Assembly (NCBI GenBank): GCA_964017195.1
Contig: OZ024894.1
Span: forward strand, 1,922,501 to 1,986,500
Source: Siderastrea radians
Lineage: Eukaryota > Cnidaria > Anthozoa > Scleractinia > Rhizangiidae
Length of the DNA stretch: 64,000 bases
Direction of reading: 5' to 3'
The notes beneath the pieces are model-generated. The model ran no database searches. It saw only the letters and a program-made list of their open reading frames with translations, and had not been told where the DNA came from. The position numbers and the translations under genes were made by a program. Positions 1 to 13,084 of this stretch are shown here, piece by piece (position 1 is the first letter of the stretch; the number at the start of each line of letters is the position of its first letter).

Positions 1-21
1 GTTCCTAGGGACTCTAGAATT

Positions 22-373
22 TCACCGAGTGTTGCCGCGCCGTCGAAATCTCTTCGCCACGCAACAGATCAAGTAAGAGGAAAGGCCGATAAACTCAGCG
101 CTGATTCCAACAGACTTCAGGTACCGCACTCGGTCTTGCATAAGAGAAGCCAGAGGAGAAATCACAAGGGCGATTGATTTCGCATTTGAGAACGGTCTTA
201 CTGTGTCGAACACAATCGGGGCTGACGGAAAAATTCAATGACTTTCCCGATCCTGTTGGTTGAATAACGAACACATCTAAGCCGCTAACTAGCTTTTCAA
301 GTGCCTCTCGCCGTAAATCTTTTAAATTCTCGATTTGAAACGTCTCCAAAACTCGCTCAAAAGCCGCATTCAT
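22..373 (-). pseudogene. RecQ-type DNA helicase fragment, frameshifted
   Basis: Read on the minus strand from an ATG at 373, the translation resembles the N-terminus of RecQ-family ATP-dependent DNA helicases: a short helical segment, then a Walker A motif (QPTGSGKS) near 245-270. The sequence downstream of Walker A (VISPLASLMQDRV, the motif Ia-like part) is in a different frame, so a one-base shift is needed near a T-run at about 225-232. The fragment runs into the window edge, so its 3' part is unseen. RecQ-like copies are commonly multiplied in cnidarian genomes. The shift could be a decayed copy or an assembly error. The family call is good; whether it works is doubtful. Confidence 0.6.
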
Positions 374-913
374 CTTTTCCACTCTGATGACATATGATAA
401 TTTTTGCGATAATGTTGCCAGACGAAAATCTGCAGGCGGCAACCTGATTGGCTGAAACCAACAATAGAAATCAGACGCGTCCAGCCGCTATTTCGGGGGG
501 ATGAGTGCGGGCTCATTTTCCCGAACAGCGGCTGGTAATCGAGCCTACAGCAAATGGTTATTTGTTCTAAAACTACTGAAAACTTTGGAGCGACGTGGTC
601 GATAATTTTTCCAGCGAGAGGAAGCGAGAGGAAGCTTCGCAACTCAGGTGAATAAAATTTACTTTGTTACTTGAGTTTTAAGTGTGTTTTGTCAATGAAC
701 TAGAATTGTATTTGTCTCTTAAGATGTACATAATCGTCAGTCTTTCTTGTTCTGTGCGCTGAGCAACAGTTAAACTGCTTGTTTGGTGAATTGTTTACGA
801 GCGGGTACTTTTATTCTGAGGGCCGGCTGATTGTGTTTCAACGTGCATGGAAAGTTTTCCTAAAATTTTGCCCTATGTGTTATAAACAAGTAATCGCATT
901 GAGTCCTCGTACA

Positions 914-977
914 ATTAAGGATAAATTTCACTTGTATTTTCAAAGTTTTCACAAATTGCCCTCGTCGCTGCGCGACC

Positions 978-1015
<38 letters not shown>

Positions 1016-1027
1016 ATTTATCCTTAA
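914..1027. mobile_element. Foldback hairpin (MITE-like)
   Basis: The stretch begins ATTAAGGATAAATTT and ends with its reverse complement. The arms of about 50 bp are nearly perfect, with a GC-rich centre around 961-978. No coding capacity. The short ORFs on both strands here are simply the two arms read through. Consistent with a miniature foldback transposon; family not identified. Confidence 0.6.
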
Positions 1028-1784
1028 TTCTACTCGGCCTCATGCGATTACATATACTAATCAAATCAGTCGAGGGAACAAGTGCCATTTGATGGCGAAA
1101 TCTTTTCTCCGCGAAAAGACTGAGCCCACGATTTTCGGCATTTGGCCAGTGGGCTATAATCCTCGAGGTCTCCATCACCTCGAGTGAAATATAGAACTCT
1201 GATTAATTAACTATTTAACTTGAAGGCCAGTTTATCGTTACTTCAAAAAACGGATAACTCTCAACTTGGAAAAAAGCAGATTGTTTGAAAATATTTATCA
1301 GGACAAACTACGTGCTCGCTATTAGTATTGGGTGACATCTATTTTGTTCATGACGGGCCGCACAGGTAAGAGCCAGTGTTAAAATGAAATCCACAAGTCA
1401 ACTGGGCGAGTGGTCTTTGAAATGTCTTGAGCATGGAATGGATGGGGAAACAAAACTACCACTCAGCGAGCACTGATTACTACCAACAACAACGATTTTG
1501 TCGTCGTGCTATCACTAGTTCCGTGCGTAATCCATTGTTAGGACCGAACTGATTCATAAGCTTAAGCAGGCTCACGGATTCAGATTCGCGGTATTCTTAT
1601 TCTTGACAATTTCAGTTTCACTTTATCACTATTTCAGTCTTGATAATGATGTCAGCGATATCGAAACATTGTCTTGCTTTAACTTTTGTATTTATAGCAA
1701 AATGCTACTCTACTCTCTTTAATAGAGGAACTGATATATTGTCGTTGTGTAGACCTGCTTCCACTTCTTATGGGAATTCATCAG

Positions 1785-1852
1785 TTGACCGAGTCAAGTC
1801 CGAGTCCGAGTCAAGTCCGAGTCCGAGTCAAATTGACCGAGTCATCGGTCAG
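1785..1852. repeat. CGAGTC-rich interspersed repeat, copy 1
   Basis: Tandem variants of CCGAGT/CGAGTC followed by a GGTCAGCGG tail. A related copy lies in the opposite orientation at about 9750-9822 with the same tail sequence, so this is a dispersed repeat with an internal microsatellite. Confidence 0.5.
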
Positions 1853-4800
1853 CGGTTTGTAAATGACGAAAATACTGGGAACCATACAACCATCTTGCTG
1901 ATCGCATTTTGGATACATGTTTATCTTTCGGATCTGTATGAGGACCAGGAGGCCTTACAAGTGGGAATACGGCGGTAATGCAAAGATATGTTGCTAAAAT
2001 TGTTTTTAGACAGGTGAAGTGTGAAAAGCCATCGATCGTCCAACAATGTGAGGCCTCAATACCAGCTGATTTACACCTGGTTTGCAGGGATTCCTACCGG
2101 CCGGGCGATTTTTGCACGAAAGCAGACTCTTTTTAATTCTTTTCTCACTGATTCCTAGCAGGCATGATTTAGCTTTTTTGTAGAATCCAACAGGTTATAG
2201 ATTAGAATGACGTTTTGATTTCGCAGTGCCCCACATGATGGATTTCTAGTTTGCGCAATCACAAGTTTTAAATCGCTGTCACACGAGCTGTTATTTTTAA
2301 AATACCAAGTTTGAAAATCACATCAATTGCGTTCTGTCCTCCTCGTACTGCCAAGGAAATTAGACGTTTTCAATCTTCTTGTAACTGATCTTTTTACCTG
2401 GGCTAAATGGTCTATGTATGTTGTGTTTGATTTGTCTCTCAAACATACTACAACTCAAGGTATAATTTTGATATATATTGTTTTATCTCAGGTGTGTGTG
2501 TGTCACAAATTTTGATCCCTGATCCCTCTACAATGGTACAGCCTGATCCTCAAGAAACTATGCAGTCTCAGTTTGCGTTGGTAGTTATACCCGTTGGATT
2601 ATGCAAATGAGACTGGATTTGTTTCACAGCAGCCCCGAGTTATAAATCCTTTGGCTGCGCTTGTAAATAGCCAACTGGTTTGCCTCCTGCCAGTTGGAAT
2701 TCTTAAAACATGTTATGTTTCATTTGCAATATTTGTTTCAGTTGTTTGAGTGGCATGCCTGTGAAATAGCTGGTCTGTCGTAAGGCAGTACCGAGGATAG
2801 CTAAGCGCGCTGACCACTATAATCACTATAATCATCAATTTACGATTACAATTTACAATTTACAATTTACAGCAAGAGAATAGAAATGTGTTCCACCGTA
2901 TCACTCTCCCAGGCCACGAAAGTGAATAGGTTGGCGACCCACCCTCCCACTCAACGAGTAAGTCGGGCGTGATCCTGTCCGCTTCTACTTTTGCCTGGTC
3001 TTAGACTTGTCCCAGGCCAGAGCGATTCCCCATACCTTATTACCATATCATGAAGAACAATACCCAAGGTAGAATATTATAGTGCTAATTCTGATCCCAT
3101 GGCCTCTGCCTTGAAACCAATGAATTTGAGTAAAAACAAAAGATTCAGTTTGCCTTGCCAGATAGAACACAAGCTTAGCAAAACAACGCTTTTTGTTCTA
3201 CTGGGGTTCCAAATAGAAGAAGAGTCTATTACACCCCTATTATCCTTGATCCCAACTACTTGTCATAACCATGAAAATGGAGAAGCTTTCCATATCTCAA
3301 TGTGGAGATTGATTGTCGAACGGTCAATGATTGCTGTAACATTTTATTTTTAGTTGGTCAGTGTAGGTTGTGGTACAATGCATTAAATAATTAATGAAAC
3401 TCATGAAAAACAAGTTTTATTTTCTTCATAGTATTATTTTTACATATATACAGCCAGTCTCTTTCTTTTCCCTTTCTCCTTTTCTCCTTTCTCTTTCTTT
3501 GTCCACTGTATATGGCCTCTTTGTACCCTTCAAGAGTTGGTTGCATGACTTGTCTGCTATGAAATTAAAATTAAAATTTATTTCAATATTATTATTATTT
3601 CAGCAATAAAACGAAACAATAATTGCAGCAACTATTTAAATTATTGATAAATGAAATTTAAATCATACATCCTGCATGGACTGTGGCTGCCAATGGTGGA
3701 AGGAAAACAAAAAATGGAAGCAGAATCCGGTATGCGAACATGTTCTTTGGCCCAGATAGAAAGACTAAATTATTCTTTCTGTAATTAAATGGGCTTTTGA
3801 CCCATGAAGACACCATTTTACTGTGTACCACTGTCAACAAACTACACAATTTTCAGTTTACAACTTAAATATTCTACAAATATTTTCTTAATTTATTTCA
3901 TTCAAGATACATAAATTTGTTAGTTATTCATTTATTTATCGTCTTTGGAGATACTAGCACATGTATTGTGAGATACCCCAAAATTGAAAGACAAATGGAG
4001 TTTACAGTATGTGCGCAATGACTCGCTGCTTACCGTTGGGGCATCTTTTGCCACATTTTGTTGTAATCGTGAAAATTGACTCTAATAAATCCTCATCACT
4101 ACCGTCACTACAAAAAAAAATTATTTGAGTTAAACATCATGCACTCCAAGAGAGTGACACAACGTTGGATGACCTCATAAACCAGTGCCCTCATATTAAT
4201 ACATACACCTTGGACAGAACTGTTAGGATTCTCCTAATAAATGAAAATTCTTTAAGGAACAATTCTACAGTGTACCCCCTCTGCCCAAAAAAGAAGTCTG
4301 ATGATATCGTCTGACCTTCTATTCAAACTTGTTTCGGGGGAAGGAGAGGAAAAGAGGAAAATCATGTGCTCGTTCTGCATTTGTCTCGACTTCTTTTAAA
4401 TTAAAACAAGAAAGCCCATTGGGCATTTTAACCGGCCATTCTGACCCTCCCCACCCCTAGGTCTCACAAATGTTAGCGCGATCCTCTATTTATAAATTCG
4501 TCCACAACTGAGAATGCTCACACAGGGACGACAAAGTATTTACTGTTGTGCCTAGACCTTAAATACAAACAGTGAACATAGCAGTAGAATCAAAATATAA
4601 CGGTTGATAAACACGAGCTCAAGCAGATCGTCAGAGTATGGGGCACGTCAAGGCATATCTCATGACGTGATGTTTAAATCCGGTTTGCTAACCTGGGAAT
4701 CCCCTTGCAAAAGTAAAGAAGCGAGCGGGGACGAAAGTCGCCCACGTCTTTGAAAGCTAACGCGCCTGTCGAGCCGCAATCGATTTCGCGCTCACTCGCT

Positions 4801-5541
4801 TGCTTTTCTTTTCCTTCACTATCTCTGAACGGAAAGAGAGACTGCTCGTAGCCTTTAGCTAACACCACACGCAAACCACACAAATCCGTCGATAATATTC
4901 AGAAATTTTCGTTCTTTCAATGCAAAAAGACTCGTAACACCCACCCTATTAATTGATCTCCTTATTAATGACGATTCCTTCGTATCAACTTCCCGCCTCA
5001 AATAAACACTAATCTCTCTCCGTTCACAAGTCAGAACTATCATGTACTGATGGTGCAATCCACTAATATTGCATCATCATACTAGTACCAATTCCTTCTC
5101 TTCCTAGCCCACGCCGGCAAAACGCAACTGTCCTTTTTGTCCGCTGCAAAATACAAGTTAGCCAATCAGAAACCTTACAAACCACTTCGCAATCCACCCC
5201 CCCCCCCCCATAAAACGCCAAGGGAAACCCCCTCTCACGCAGCACAATATTACACCGCTCCTATACAAAACGCAACTTTCAAAGCAAATCACATTCACAG
5301 AAGCGTGATATGCTCCTGACATTACAAATCCTTCTGACTCTCACATTTTTACACCCTCAAAATGTCAATCCCAATAAAAAACTCCTGCGCTAAAAAAATT
5401 TTCACCATGACCACTAACTAGATCAGACAACACAGCCAATTTCGCATTCAATCCTATTAGCTGCTTTACTCAATTGCGCATGCGTTATACAAGACAAATA
5501 CAAAAAAACCCCAAACTTAACAACCCTTCGTCGTTGATATC

Positions 5542-6900
5542 TTAAAGGCCCACCTTCCCCCAAACGGCCTTGCGACCGTTTGTTATTGTTTTCAAATGGT
5601 TCTATTGTTTTTCTCGCGATCTGATTGGTTGCCAGAATATTCCTGCGAGCGAGAAAATTGTCACGTAAATTCAAAACAAATCGGAGGAGCCATGTCGCAT
5701 CTATTTACTTTGCGAAGTTGCCCCAATCTACGGCCCCAATTTACAAATCTTTAGGCTTTTATGAAAGGCATTTACTCCCCCAAAATGTTGGAATTATCTG
5801 ATGTTCACCACGTGAAAGTTTCAATGACAAAGAAAGCGAGAAGTCAGTTTGTTATGTTCGCATTTCTAAGTGCAAGCAAGCGATTTCGGGGTTTACCTCG
5901 GTGTAAGAACCTGACAAGATTTTCTTTGTTTGTTAGCTTTTGTTTTGCTGTACGGTATTGTTTAAAATGTCTTGTTTCCTTTGTTTTACGTCATCCGTGA
6001 GTTTCACAGGTTCTTACACCGAGGTAAAGCCCGATTTCGGCAGAAGACTCAAACAGTTACTTGGACATTCGATTGTTTTTGTTTTGCAGATTGCATTCTC
6101 ATTGTCTTGTAAGGTAATAGTGATTTTAAAGGCCCCTCCTAGTCATTATAGAGGTTGGTCTGAAGGGAAATAAACAGCGTATACGACTAAATAGCAACTC
6201 ACTGATTATCGCTCGCAAAATAGCACTTGCCCGGTGACTCCCGCATTACAATTTTAACCTTTAAAAGCCAGCCGTACGTGTGTACTAATCGATCAAATCT
6301 CCCTGAACCTACGTACGGTTAACTGAGAAACTAATTATTTTAATTCAATCGTACGACGATAGATACAGAGGAAGAAAAAGAAAACAGTCTTGCAAACCCA
6401 TTCATTTATTACACACTCACGAGCCGCTCTGTTTACATCGCGCGAATAAAATCAAATCAAACGAATCAAACTTACTTGCCAAGGTCCCGCATCCAATACA
6501 ATCAGGAATTCAAACAACAACACTACAAGAGATTCATAAAATATCTGTTTCTTTTCTTCATATCACAAGCTCCTCTGAGACGAATACTGACAATATTTTC
6601 CTTCGGCATAACCGTGCAGTATCTTTAACTGCGAGGTGTCATTTGGCAGGAAACATATTGGACGAAGTAAGAGCGAAAAAAATACGTTTGGCCGGCTCAG
6701 TCACAAAATAATTCCAGGAAACAACAGCCTGATAATTGAAGAACAAATTCGTGGATGCTTGTGGACGATTTTCGACAAGATGGCTTCGGAGGAAACGGAT
6801 TTTGAAAGAAACCCCGCTCAGAAACAATTTCGTGTTACACGAAATTCATAAAACAGCAAGCGCGGCGCGCAAAGCCTTTTGGGTGAAGGTGGGCCTTTAA
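5542..6900. mobile_element. Non-autonomous TTAA-flanked element (piggyBac-like MITE)
   Basis: TTAA at 5542-5545 and 6897-6900 flank a unit whose ends are inverted copies: AGGCCCACCTTCCCCC at the left, and GGGTGAAGGTGGGCCT at the right, with one mismatch. TTAA duplications are the signature of piggyBac-type transposition. No transposase is visible, only short ORFs, so this would be a non-autonomous derivative of about 1.35 kb. The assignment rests on the termini alone. Confidence 0.55.
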
Positions 6901-7000
6901 ATACTGTAAATTAAAAGACAAGAACACACGAAGGTAACATTCAGCAGACTAATTATGCGCATACGTCTGATATAAGACAGTACCGCTCTTGAGTACCCGT

Positions 7001-9198
7001 ACAGTATGTTGCCCAGTTTTCGTACGGGCCCAGTTTTCGTACAAAAAGAACTTTATTTGATTATTTTCGTCGGTCATTTAAATCTTCGTCAACCGAAGAA
7101 TTCCAAAAGTAAAAGGAACATCTCAGCTATAAATTGCCGGTTTTGCCGGGCTTTTTGACGAAGAGGCAGGTCAGTGCGAACAATTTCTTTCGAGGTGAGT
7201 AAAAGTTTAGCGGCTAATATTTGCACTTTTCACTGCACAGTAAAGGTATTGTAGATGAACAAATAGCCCGTTTTGCTGGTAATTTTGCAAGGAACTTCAT
7301 GATTTTTGGACAGATGATAGACAAAAGATGAAAGTGAATGGAAAAACTTTCAACGCCAGCTTAAATTTAACTGCTCCTGAATTTTAGCGGTGAGAATCTT
7401 CGCATACATTTTGACCTACTGTGCCAGTTTTCGTACACTTAGGCATGGGTCGCGTTCAAAGACATAGGTGTTTGGATAGGCATAAAATGTGTCATCACCT
7501 CTCCAAGACAAGCGCACCCTTATGTCGCGACAGCGGACATACGAGCCGCAGAGGACATAAGATCAAAAGGGCCGATGTCCTGCCTCAGAGCTGGTCATAT
7601 CTGGTCTTAAGGCCATAAAACAAAAGCTTCTGTCAAAAACATCATTCGACACCTCTTTTTTGACAAAACTGATGCGATTTACAGACACAAGAGAAGCATG
7701 GCGAACCGGCACTTTCAATATTCCGGCCAATTCTACCCTTTTTCATATTCCCCGGCCTTCTACTCGTCTGGGCCTTCCCACATTCAAGATCAGGTATTTC
7801 ATCCGTCGCAGTACTTCAAACCACGAGTTTACAGGACGAGGTAAACGTCAAAGCCTTCTGCGAATCCTTCGTCTCCGTCTTTCAAGGACTCTCCTGTAAA
7901 ATGCCGTGGCGATCACTCTCCTCCGTCGAATGTTTTGAAGTGCGTAAGCAATGATTAAAAGCTGGAAATCGATGAAACTGAAATACACCTGCATAAAAGC
8001 AGCAAGAAGAAGAAGTAAGCGTAGCATGATGTAACTCACTGGAATTGTAAACACACGAAGCAATTTCCCGCCGTTTGATATGTCAGCGATATGTCTACCG
8101 CGCGCGACCGACGTAGGTCATAGCTAATTGGATTAATTTTTGTTTCCAGCATGAGTCACGTCCTGCTATGGTCTCGACATATGATGAAATGTCTTTGAAC
8201 GCGACCCCTGCCTTAGCTGCGCCTTTCTCAAAACCTATTTTTAGATAAGTTAAAGAACTGAATTTTAAACTTTACTGTTCGAAAACTAATAGGTCGCAAG
8301 TCCAGCAAAGATTACACAACAATCCTTGCAAAGTACGATACACTACATGTATTTGTTGTGGTATAACAGCGACGCTTTACATCCAGGTCACGCAAAGGTC
8401 ACGAATATTTAATAAACGTAATCCCACGCAAACAATCTAAATCGTCAAATAATTAACTAAGGTAGATGTCTATGCATAGAATGTTGACATACACCGTGAA
8501 ATATCGTTAGCTTACCGGTTTTACTGATTTTTTCACTCCGTTGTGATTCTAATAAACATTTACAAAAGTAGGTAAGAAAAGCAAGCGTAAGCGGAAACGG
8601 AAGTAAAGAGTTTGCTATTCTAAAGGCGTAAGCGGAAACGGAAGGAAAACGTCGAATCTTATACAGGCCTTTTCTTAAGAGTTGTAATACGCAGAATAGT
8701 AACCTGTCAACTACCTTTACCAAGGCAGTAAATGACGTACGAGACAGTGGATTGAGCGTAAGAAAAGCCGCCCAAAAGTGAGGGACCAAAAAATCAACAC
8801 TGCAGGATCGATTAAACATCCACCCCCCGAATAACCATTTGCTTTGTACGCCAAATTTTGGTCGCTAAGCCGATATTTATTCACAAACCGAAGAGAAAAC
8901 ACGATAAGCACTCAGTAGGGTGGCTGACACATCAGTTTGCGTCGAGCGTTTTCGTGGAGAAATGTTGTTTTGTCGATGTACGAAAACTGGGCCAAGTGTA
9001 CGAAGACTGGGCAACTTTGGAGTTTCGGGAAAAATGGCATAATTTTGAACGTACGTCGATCAAGCGGCCAATCGTTTTATATATTGAAGGTAAGTAAATG
9101 GGCTATCTTTAATAGAAAATTCAGAAATTTTCGTCCCACAGACGAAAAGATATAGCGATTACAAACTAAAGTGTACGAAAACTGGGCAACACACTGTA
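7001..9198. mobile_element. Element with inverted GTTGCCCAGTTTTCGTAC termini
   Basis: The left end (ACAGTATGTTGCCCAG, then TTTTCGTAC) and the right end (GTACGAAAACTGGGCAAC, then ACACTGT) are inverted copies with few mismatches. More copies of the CCAGTTTTCGTAC core occur just inside both ends (about 7028-7042, 7422-7437, 8979-8994, 8998-9013), giving clustered subterminal repeats of the kind many DNA transposases bind. I see no transposase. The direct duplication is not clear beyond TA/TAC, so the family stays open. Confidence 0.5.
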
Positions 9199-9200
9199 CC

Positions 9201-9749
9201 ACAAGCTTTACAGCACTTTGTTCGTATGTTAAGCCAACTGACCATCACGACAAAACCGTGCCCATTTTATAAACCGGCGGTCGCCATAGCGACGGCCGGT
9301 TAAAAACGTAGAGCGAATGTCATTAACAACGTATCAATCCTGTTGATAGTCAAATCCCCGGGGAGCCCCAGGATCAAATCTATCACGTCTATCACTGAAT
9401 TTGAGCTGTTAAATCAGAATCTGTGAAAAGTCAAGGATCAAGGACAAACATTATTTTGCTGGTTACAACAGGAAAAAGAATACAAAAACTATCCTGCCTT
9501 TCCATGACTTTACCTCGAGATTTGATCACGTCTCTGTCTTTGAAATCTGTCCAGAAATAAAAATAAAAGACCGTTCTGCTGTCAATTGATGTTCACAACG
9601 CAAAATAAATGTAAAGAAAAGTACTTCAGCCTTTTGTAAACTAATTTAATATCACATTCATAAATTAAAGAACAAGATTTCAATAAACGCACTTAAGCTT
9701 ACCACTCGCCATCGACTCGCCATCTTTGTTCGACGTTGGGGAGCTATAC
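9201..9749. other. No gene seen
   Basis: AT-rich sequence between two repeats. No ORF with domain signal and no RNA gene recognised. Confidence 0.5.
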
Positions 9750-9822
9750 CGCTGACCGGTGACTCGGTCTGCTGACTCGGACTCGGATTTGACTCGGGCT
9801 CGGTTTTGACTCGGTAAATGGA
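9750..9822. repeat. CGAGTC-rich interspersed repeat, copy 2 (inverted)
   Basis: Reverse-oriented relative of the copy at about 1785-1852. It shows GACTCGG units preceded by a CCGCTGACCGGTGACTCGG segment. Confidence 0.5.
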
Positions 9823-9864
9823 TTTACTCCTTCTTATGGTCTTCACTCTTTTAAGTATTTTACC

Positions 9865-10110
9865 TGTAAAACTTGGAACTCTCTACCTGAGAACATTAGA
9901 AAGTAGTCCACTTTGGCTGGTTTTAAACGTCTGATACGAACCATTTCCTTTCATAGCACTTAGCATTAATAGATATATGATTAGTACTTAGTAATGTTAT
10001 TTTATTATTTGTAAATTTTTCTTTTTTTTTAAATTTCTCGAAGATATTAGCTTTTTAGCTACCCTGTAAATTCGAGATAAAATAAAGTCAGGTATATATG
10101 TATGTATGCT
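9865..10110 (+). mobile_element. LINE 3' tail fragment
   Basis: At about 9870-9900 the plus strand reads TWNSLPENIRK in one frame, the conserved segment near the C-terminus of CR1/L2-like reverse transcriptase ORF2. Soon after come a stop codon and an AT-rich tail ending AAATAAAGTCAGG. Only the last few tens of codons remain, so this is a 5'-truncated dead copy. Confidence 0.55.
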
Positions 10111-11472
10111 TGAGCAAATGAACAGTAGTTTGTCTTGAAACTGAAGAATTATGAGCTGGAACCGTATTATAATACTTCAGTTTCAGGTCGGAATTTGTGG
10201 ATTTCTTGTCCTGTTAATTATGAATTCCTTCTGAGCTTGAATAATAAAGAATACAGATATATTTGTCTTGGAAGGCGTTTCTCTGTGGGTCATAAACGAA
10301 GTCAGTAATACTAATAAGCACTTGAGAATTATTGACCAGAAGAATCAATACAGCATGCGGACCGCTGAGGAAACAACAAGATTAGCTCTTGTTTTTGTTC
10401 AAGTAAAAAAGCCCGTTATTTTAGCAGTGTTTTTTTGGTGTAAAATTAACCTGGATCAGAATAGTGGTCATTGGGAATAACGCAGAATCTTAATAAGGCT
10501 TTTAAAGCTTTGAAAATGGAGAATTGCTTTGTTCTCTAGCCGACAAGAATTTCATGTAATCAGCTGTTTTCCGCTCTGTAAGTCACCTTTTTCTTCAGTT
10601 TATCCATGAATGTGAATAAGGACGGGGAAAATATTTAACTTGTTCAGGATACTCGCTTCTCTTTCGTGAAGAATACTCGCTTCACCTCAGTAATGCCGCG
10701 AGGTGTAAATACAGTTCGAGGCAATTTTAATATAAGCTCAATTATTTCTTTTCTTGTGCCTTCTTAGAAAGCTGTCTTGAATCATGTCAAAACCACGAGT
10801 GAACCACGTTTAACCCGAGTTTAACTACCTTACCTAAGATCAGGTAACCTTCTTTTCTATCGGATCTTTTAACGTGCTTTGAACAACGCTATATTTCAGC
10901 CTTGGAAAGCCGTAAAAACAAAATGGTTTTGCAATTTAGTTTTGCGCCACGGCGAGATAAATTAAGAACAATCTGAATATGTAACCAATAAAGCTTCAAT
11001 AGACTATCTTTAACCATTATTCAACAGTAACGCATAAATTTCAGAATCTCCAACAGCCAAACTTCTCGCTGATACTGCCAAAGCATGACTGGAAGTAAGC
11101 TTATCGCCTGCAGATTCCTCCGTACTAGGGACGCCATGTTTAACATTCCCTTTCAGTTTTCTGCGCGAGTTTGTAGTTCTTTCTGATTGGACAATATAAA
11201 TCGGAGTTTCTTCGAGCCCCTTCGGGCTTCTTCGGCCATAGATACGAAAATTGACCAAAAGAAGTACTTGTTCCCCCGACTGAAATCACAGATTGAAGGA
11301 GGGGACGATAGATTAAAGAGTGTCACGCAATTTTGTAGCTATACACACAAGTCACGCCACAAAGATAAGCAACAAACCAGTCAGAACTTCCGCTTTCTCA
11401 GAAACCTCAGCCGTGAAAAATATTGAAGTAAACAGATCAAGCTAACCATACAAATCTGTTTCGTAACTCTAG
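10111..11472. other. No gene seen; upstream region of the broken kelch gene
   Basis: No convincing coding sequence. The short minus ORF at 11010-11258 shows no domain. The last few hundred bases would be the promoter/leader of the BTB-kelch gene that starts at 11473. Confidence 0.4.
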
Positions 11473-11679
11473 ATGCAGCGTCCTTCCTTTAAAGATTGTC
11501 CGTGCGATGTCACATTGGTGGTTGAAGGTGGAAAAGAGTTCAAAGCGCATGGAATCCTTTTGTCAGAAGCAAGCCCTTTCTTCGACAGACTCCTTAAAAG
11601 TGACATGAAGGAAAAACGAGAAGGAGTGATTCGCTTAGAGCACTTTTCCGAGTCGCTAATGAAGGATATCCTGGATTAT
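11473..11679 (+). pseudogene. BTB-kelch gene, segment 1 (BTB N-terminal half)
   Basis: From the ATG at 11473 the translation is a typical BTB/POZ start of KLHL-type proteins: CDVTLVVEGGKEFKAHG, an LSEASPFFDRLL helix and an IRLEHFSE strand. The BTB domain is cut at codon 69 (GAT TAT) by a 1.4-kb insertion, and its remainder resumes at 13085. KLHL proteins are Cullin-3 substrate adaptors; this one cannot be made intact because three separate lesions follow. Anthozoans carry many intron-less copies of this family, which fits the absence of splice sites here. Confidence 0.8.
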
Positions 11680-13084
11680 TAAAAACTGGACTAGGTATAT
11701 TGGATTTCTAGCATTTTGATTGGCTCAACGGAGCTAGGCTCTCAGCTCATATACCTGCTGCGACCAAATATGGTCAATGAACACTCAACAACAAAGTGAG
11801 CTGAAAGTTTTTTCCTCGCGAGCAACCGGCGAGAAAAATGGACGAGAAAAATCACTTGCCAGCAAATTTAAATTAAGCAGAAATTCCAACAACGTCACCA
11901 ACAAGCATCACCAACAGCGTCGTCTAACAAAAGTCATAATTGTTTGAAGAAACTGTGCAGAAATAGAAATTTAAGCATTAAGCGTTGTGTTTACAATTAA
12001 TTTCTTTCATCGATCGTCACGTTGATCATTGAAATTGATCAAACGGTAGGTTTTATCAGAAAGGATTTCCACTTCAAAATATCAAGACAAGACATAAAAT
12101 AAAACACAGTGAAATGGGGCAGGAGCATTTAATAAAAACTATCACACATTCATGGCAAGTCGGTGAGAAAATCATGAAGCAGTCTAAACAAGTAAGCCTA
12201 CTAAAAAAAAATACAGCTGCAAACTACCAAGAAGGAAGGAAGGGTGAGATTGTTTTTCGGCTTTAACACGCAAAATTGACACTGGTTTACCTGCACTTGT
12301 TGCCTTAGCTCTGTGTTCCAACAGGTCCAAATGCTCAGATAGAAATCGGATGCCATGTAAACAGAGTTGATCGCATGAATCGCTTTTCCAGTTGTTTGAA
12401 TGTTGTTTTTACCATTCCGTCCGCAACCTCTAAACCGAGAACAACTGCATTTTGCGCTTTGCGTTTAACAAACTATGATGGTGAATTCTAATGTTCCTCG
12501 CTACAGTAATCTTGCTTCTGAGCTGCATAGAAAATACCTCTTTAAGTTCAACTGTTCAAATTTGTTCTGTCTTCAGTTCGATCAAACTCGCACATGATGG
12601 CTCCGTTGTGCGAACAGATTACAAACTTGTTCAGTTCTACTCCAGCAGCTAATATGGTGAAATTGTACAGCTTCAATCCGCTTTGAACGATGATTACAAC
12701 AATGTTCAGGAAAAATCAAACATGTACCATATTTCAGAGCCAATAATTATAAGATTTTTTCCAAAACTTGTGCTACTTTGTTCACTTTCGAGCAGTTTTC
12801 ATTGATTCATTCAGCTTTGCAATGAAACGCTGCAGCACTTCGCAAGGTTTTGGCGCCTTTTTCGTTCAGTCATGTGATCGATTCTTGTTGCGCTTAAATT
12901 TCTTTTCTCATTTTTCTCTTTCTTTCTTGATTTTTTTTAAATAGTGGTTAAGTTTTTAATAAAACAATTATTCTACTCGGGCTTGCTGGATATCAAATGA
13001 TTATAACCAACTCGGCGCTACGCGCCTCGTTGGTTATCTATCATTCGATATCCAGCGCGCCCTCGTAGAATAATTGTTAATTAT
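11680..13084. mobile_element. 1.4-kb insertion in the BTB domain with 5-bp target duplication
   Basis: ATTAT at 11675-11679 is repeated at 13080-13084. Removing 11680-13084 rejoins the BTB reading frame exactly (GAT TAT then ATT TAC ACG), so this is an insertion and not an intron; there is no GT donor at the joint. It holds no significant ORF. Near its 3' end, 12963-13078 forms an imperfect hairpin with about 50-bp arms that starts AACAATTATTCTAC. The 5' end does not match the 3' end, so it may be composite. Family unidentified. Confidence 0.65.

Larger units (their letters stand above)
374..5541. other. Long stretch without a recognised gene
   Basis: AT-rich intergenic DNA. I see only short ORFs without domain signal. 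It contains a palindromic element (914-1027), a CGAGTC-rich repeat (about 1785-1852), a degenerate tandem heptamer related to ACAATTT (about 2841-2871) and a C-run around 5198-5210. Confidence 0.5.

Noticed and set aside
1640..1978. 112-aa ORF with a Ser-rich tract
   Set aside because: The tract is the CGAGTC repeat in translation; no domain and no splice or promoter support.
11680..13084. 1.4-kb block considered as an intron
   Set aside because: No GT-AG ends at the joint, a 5-bp duplication on both sides, and the family is usually intron-less here.
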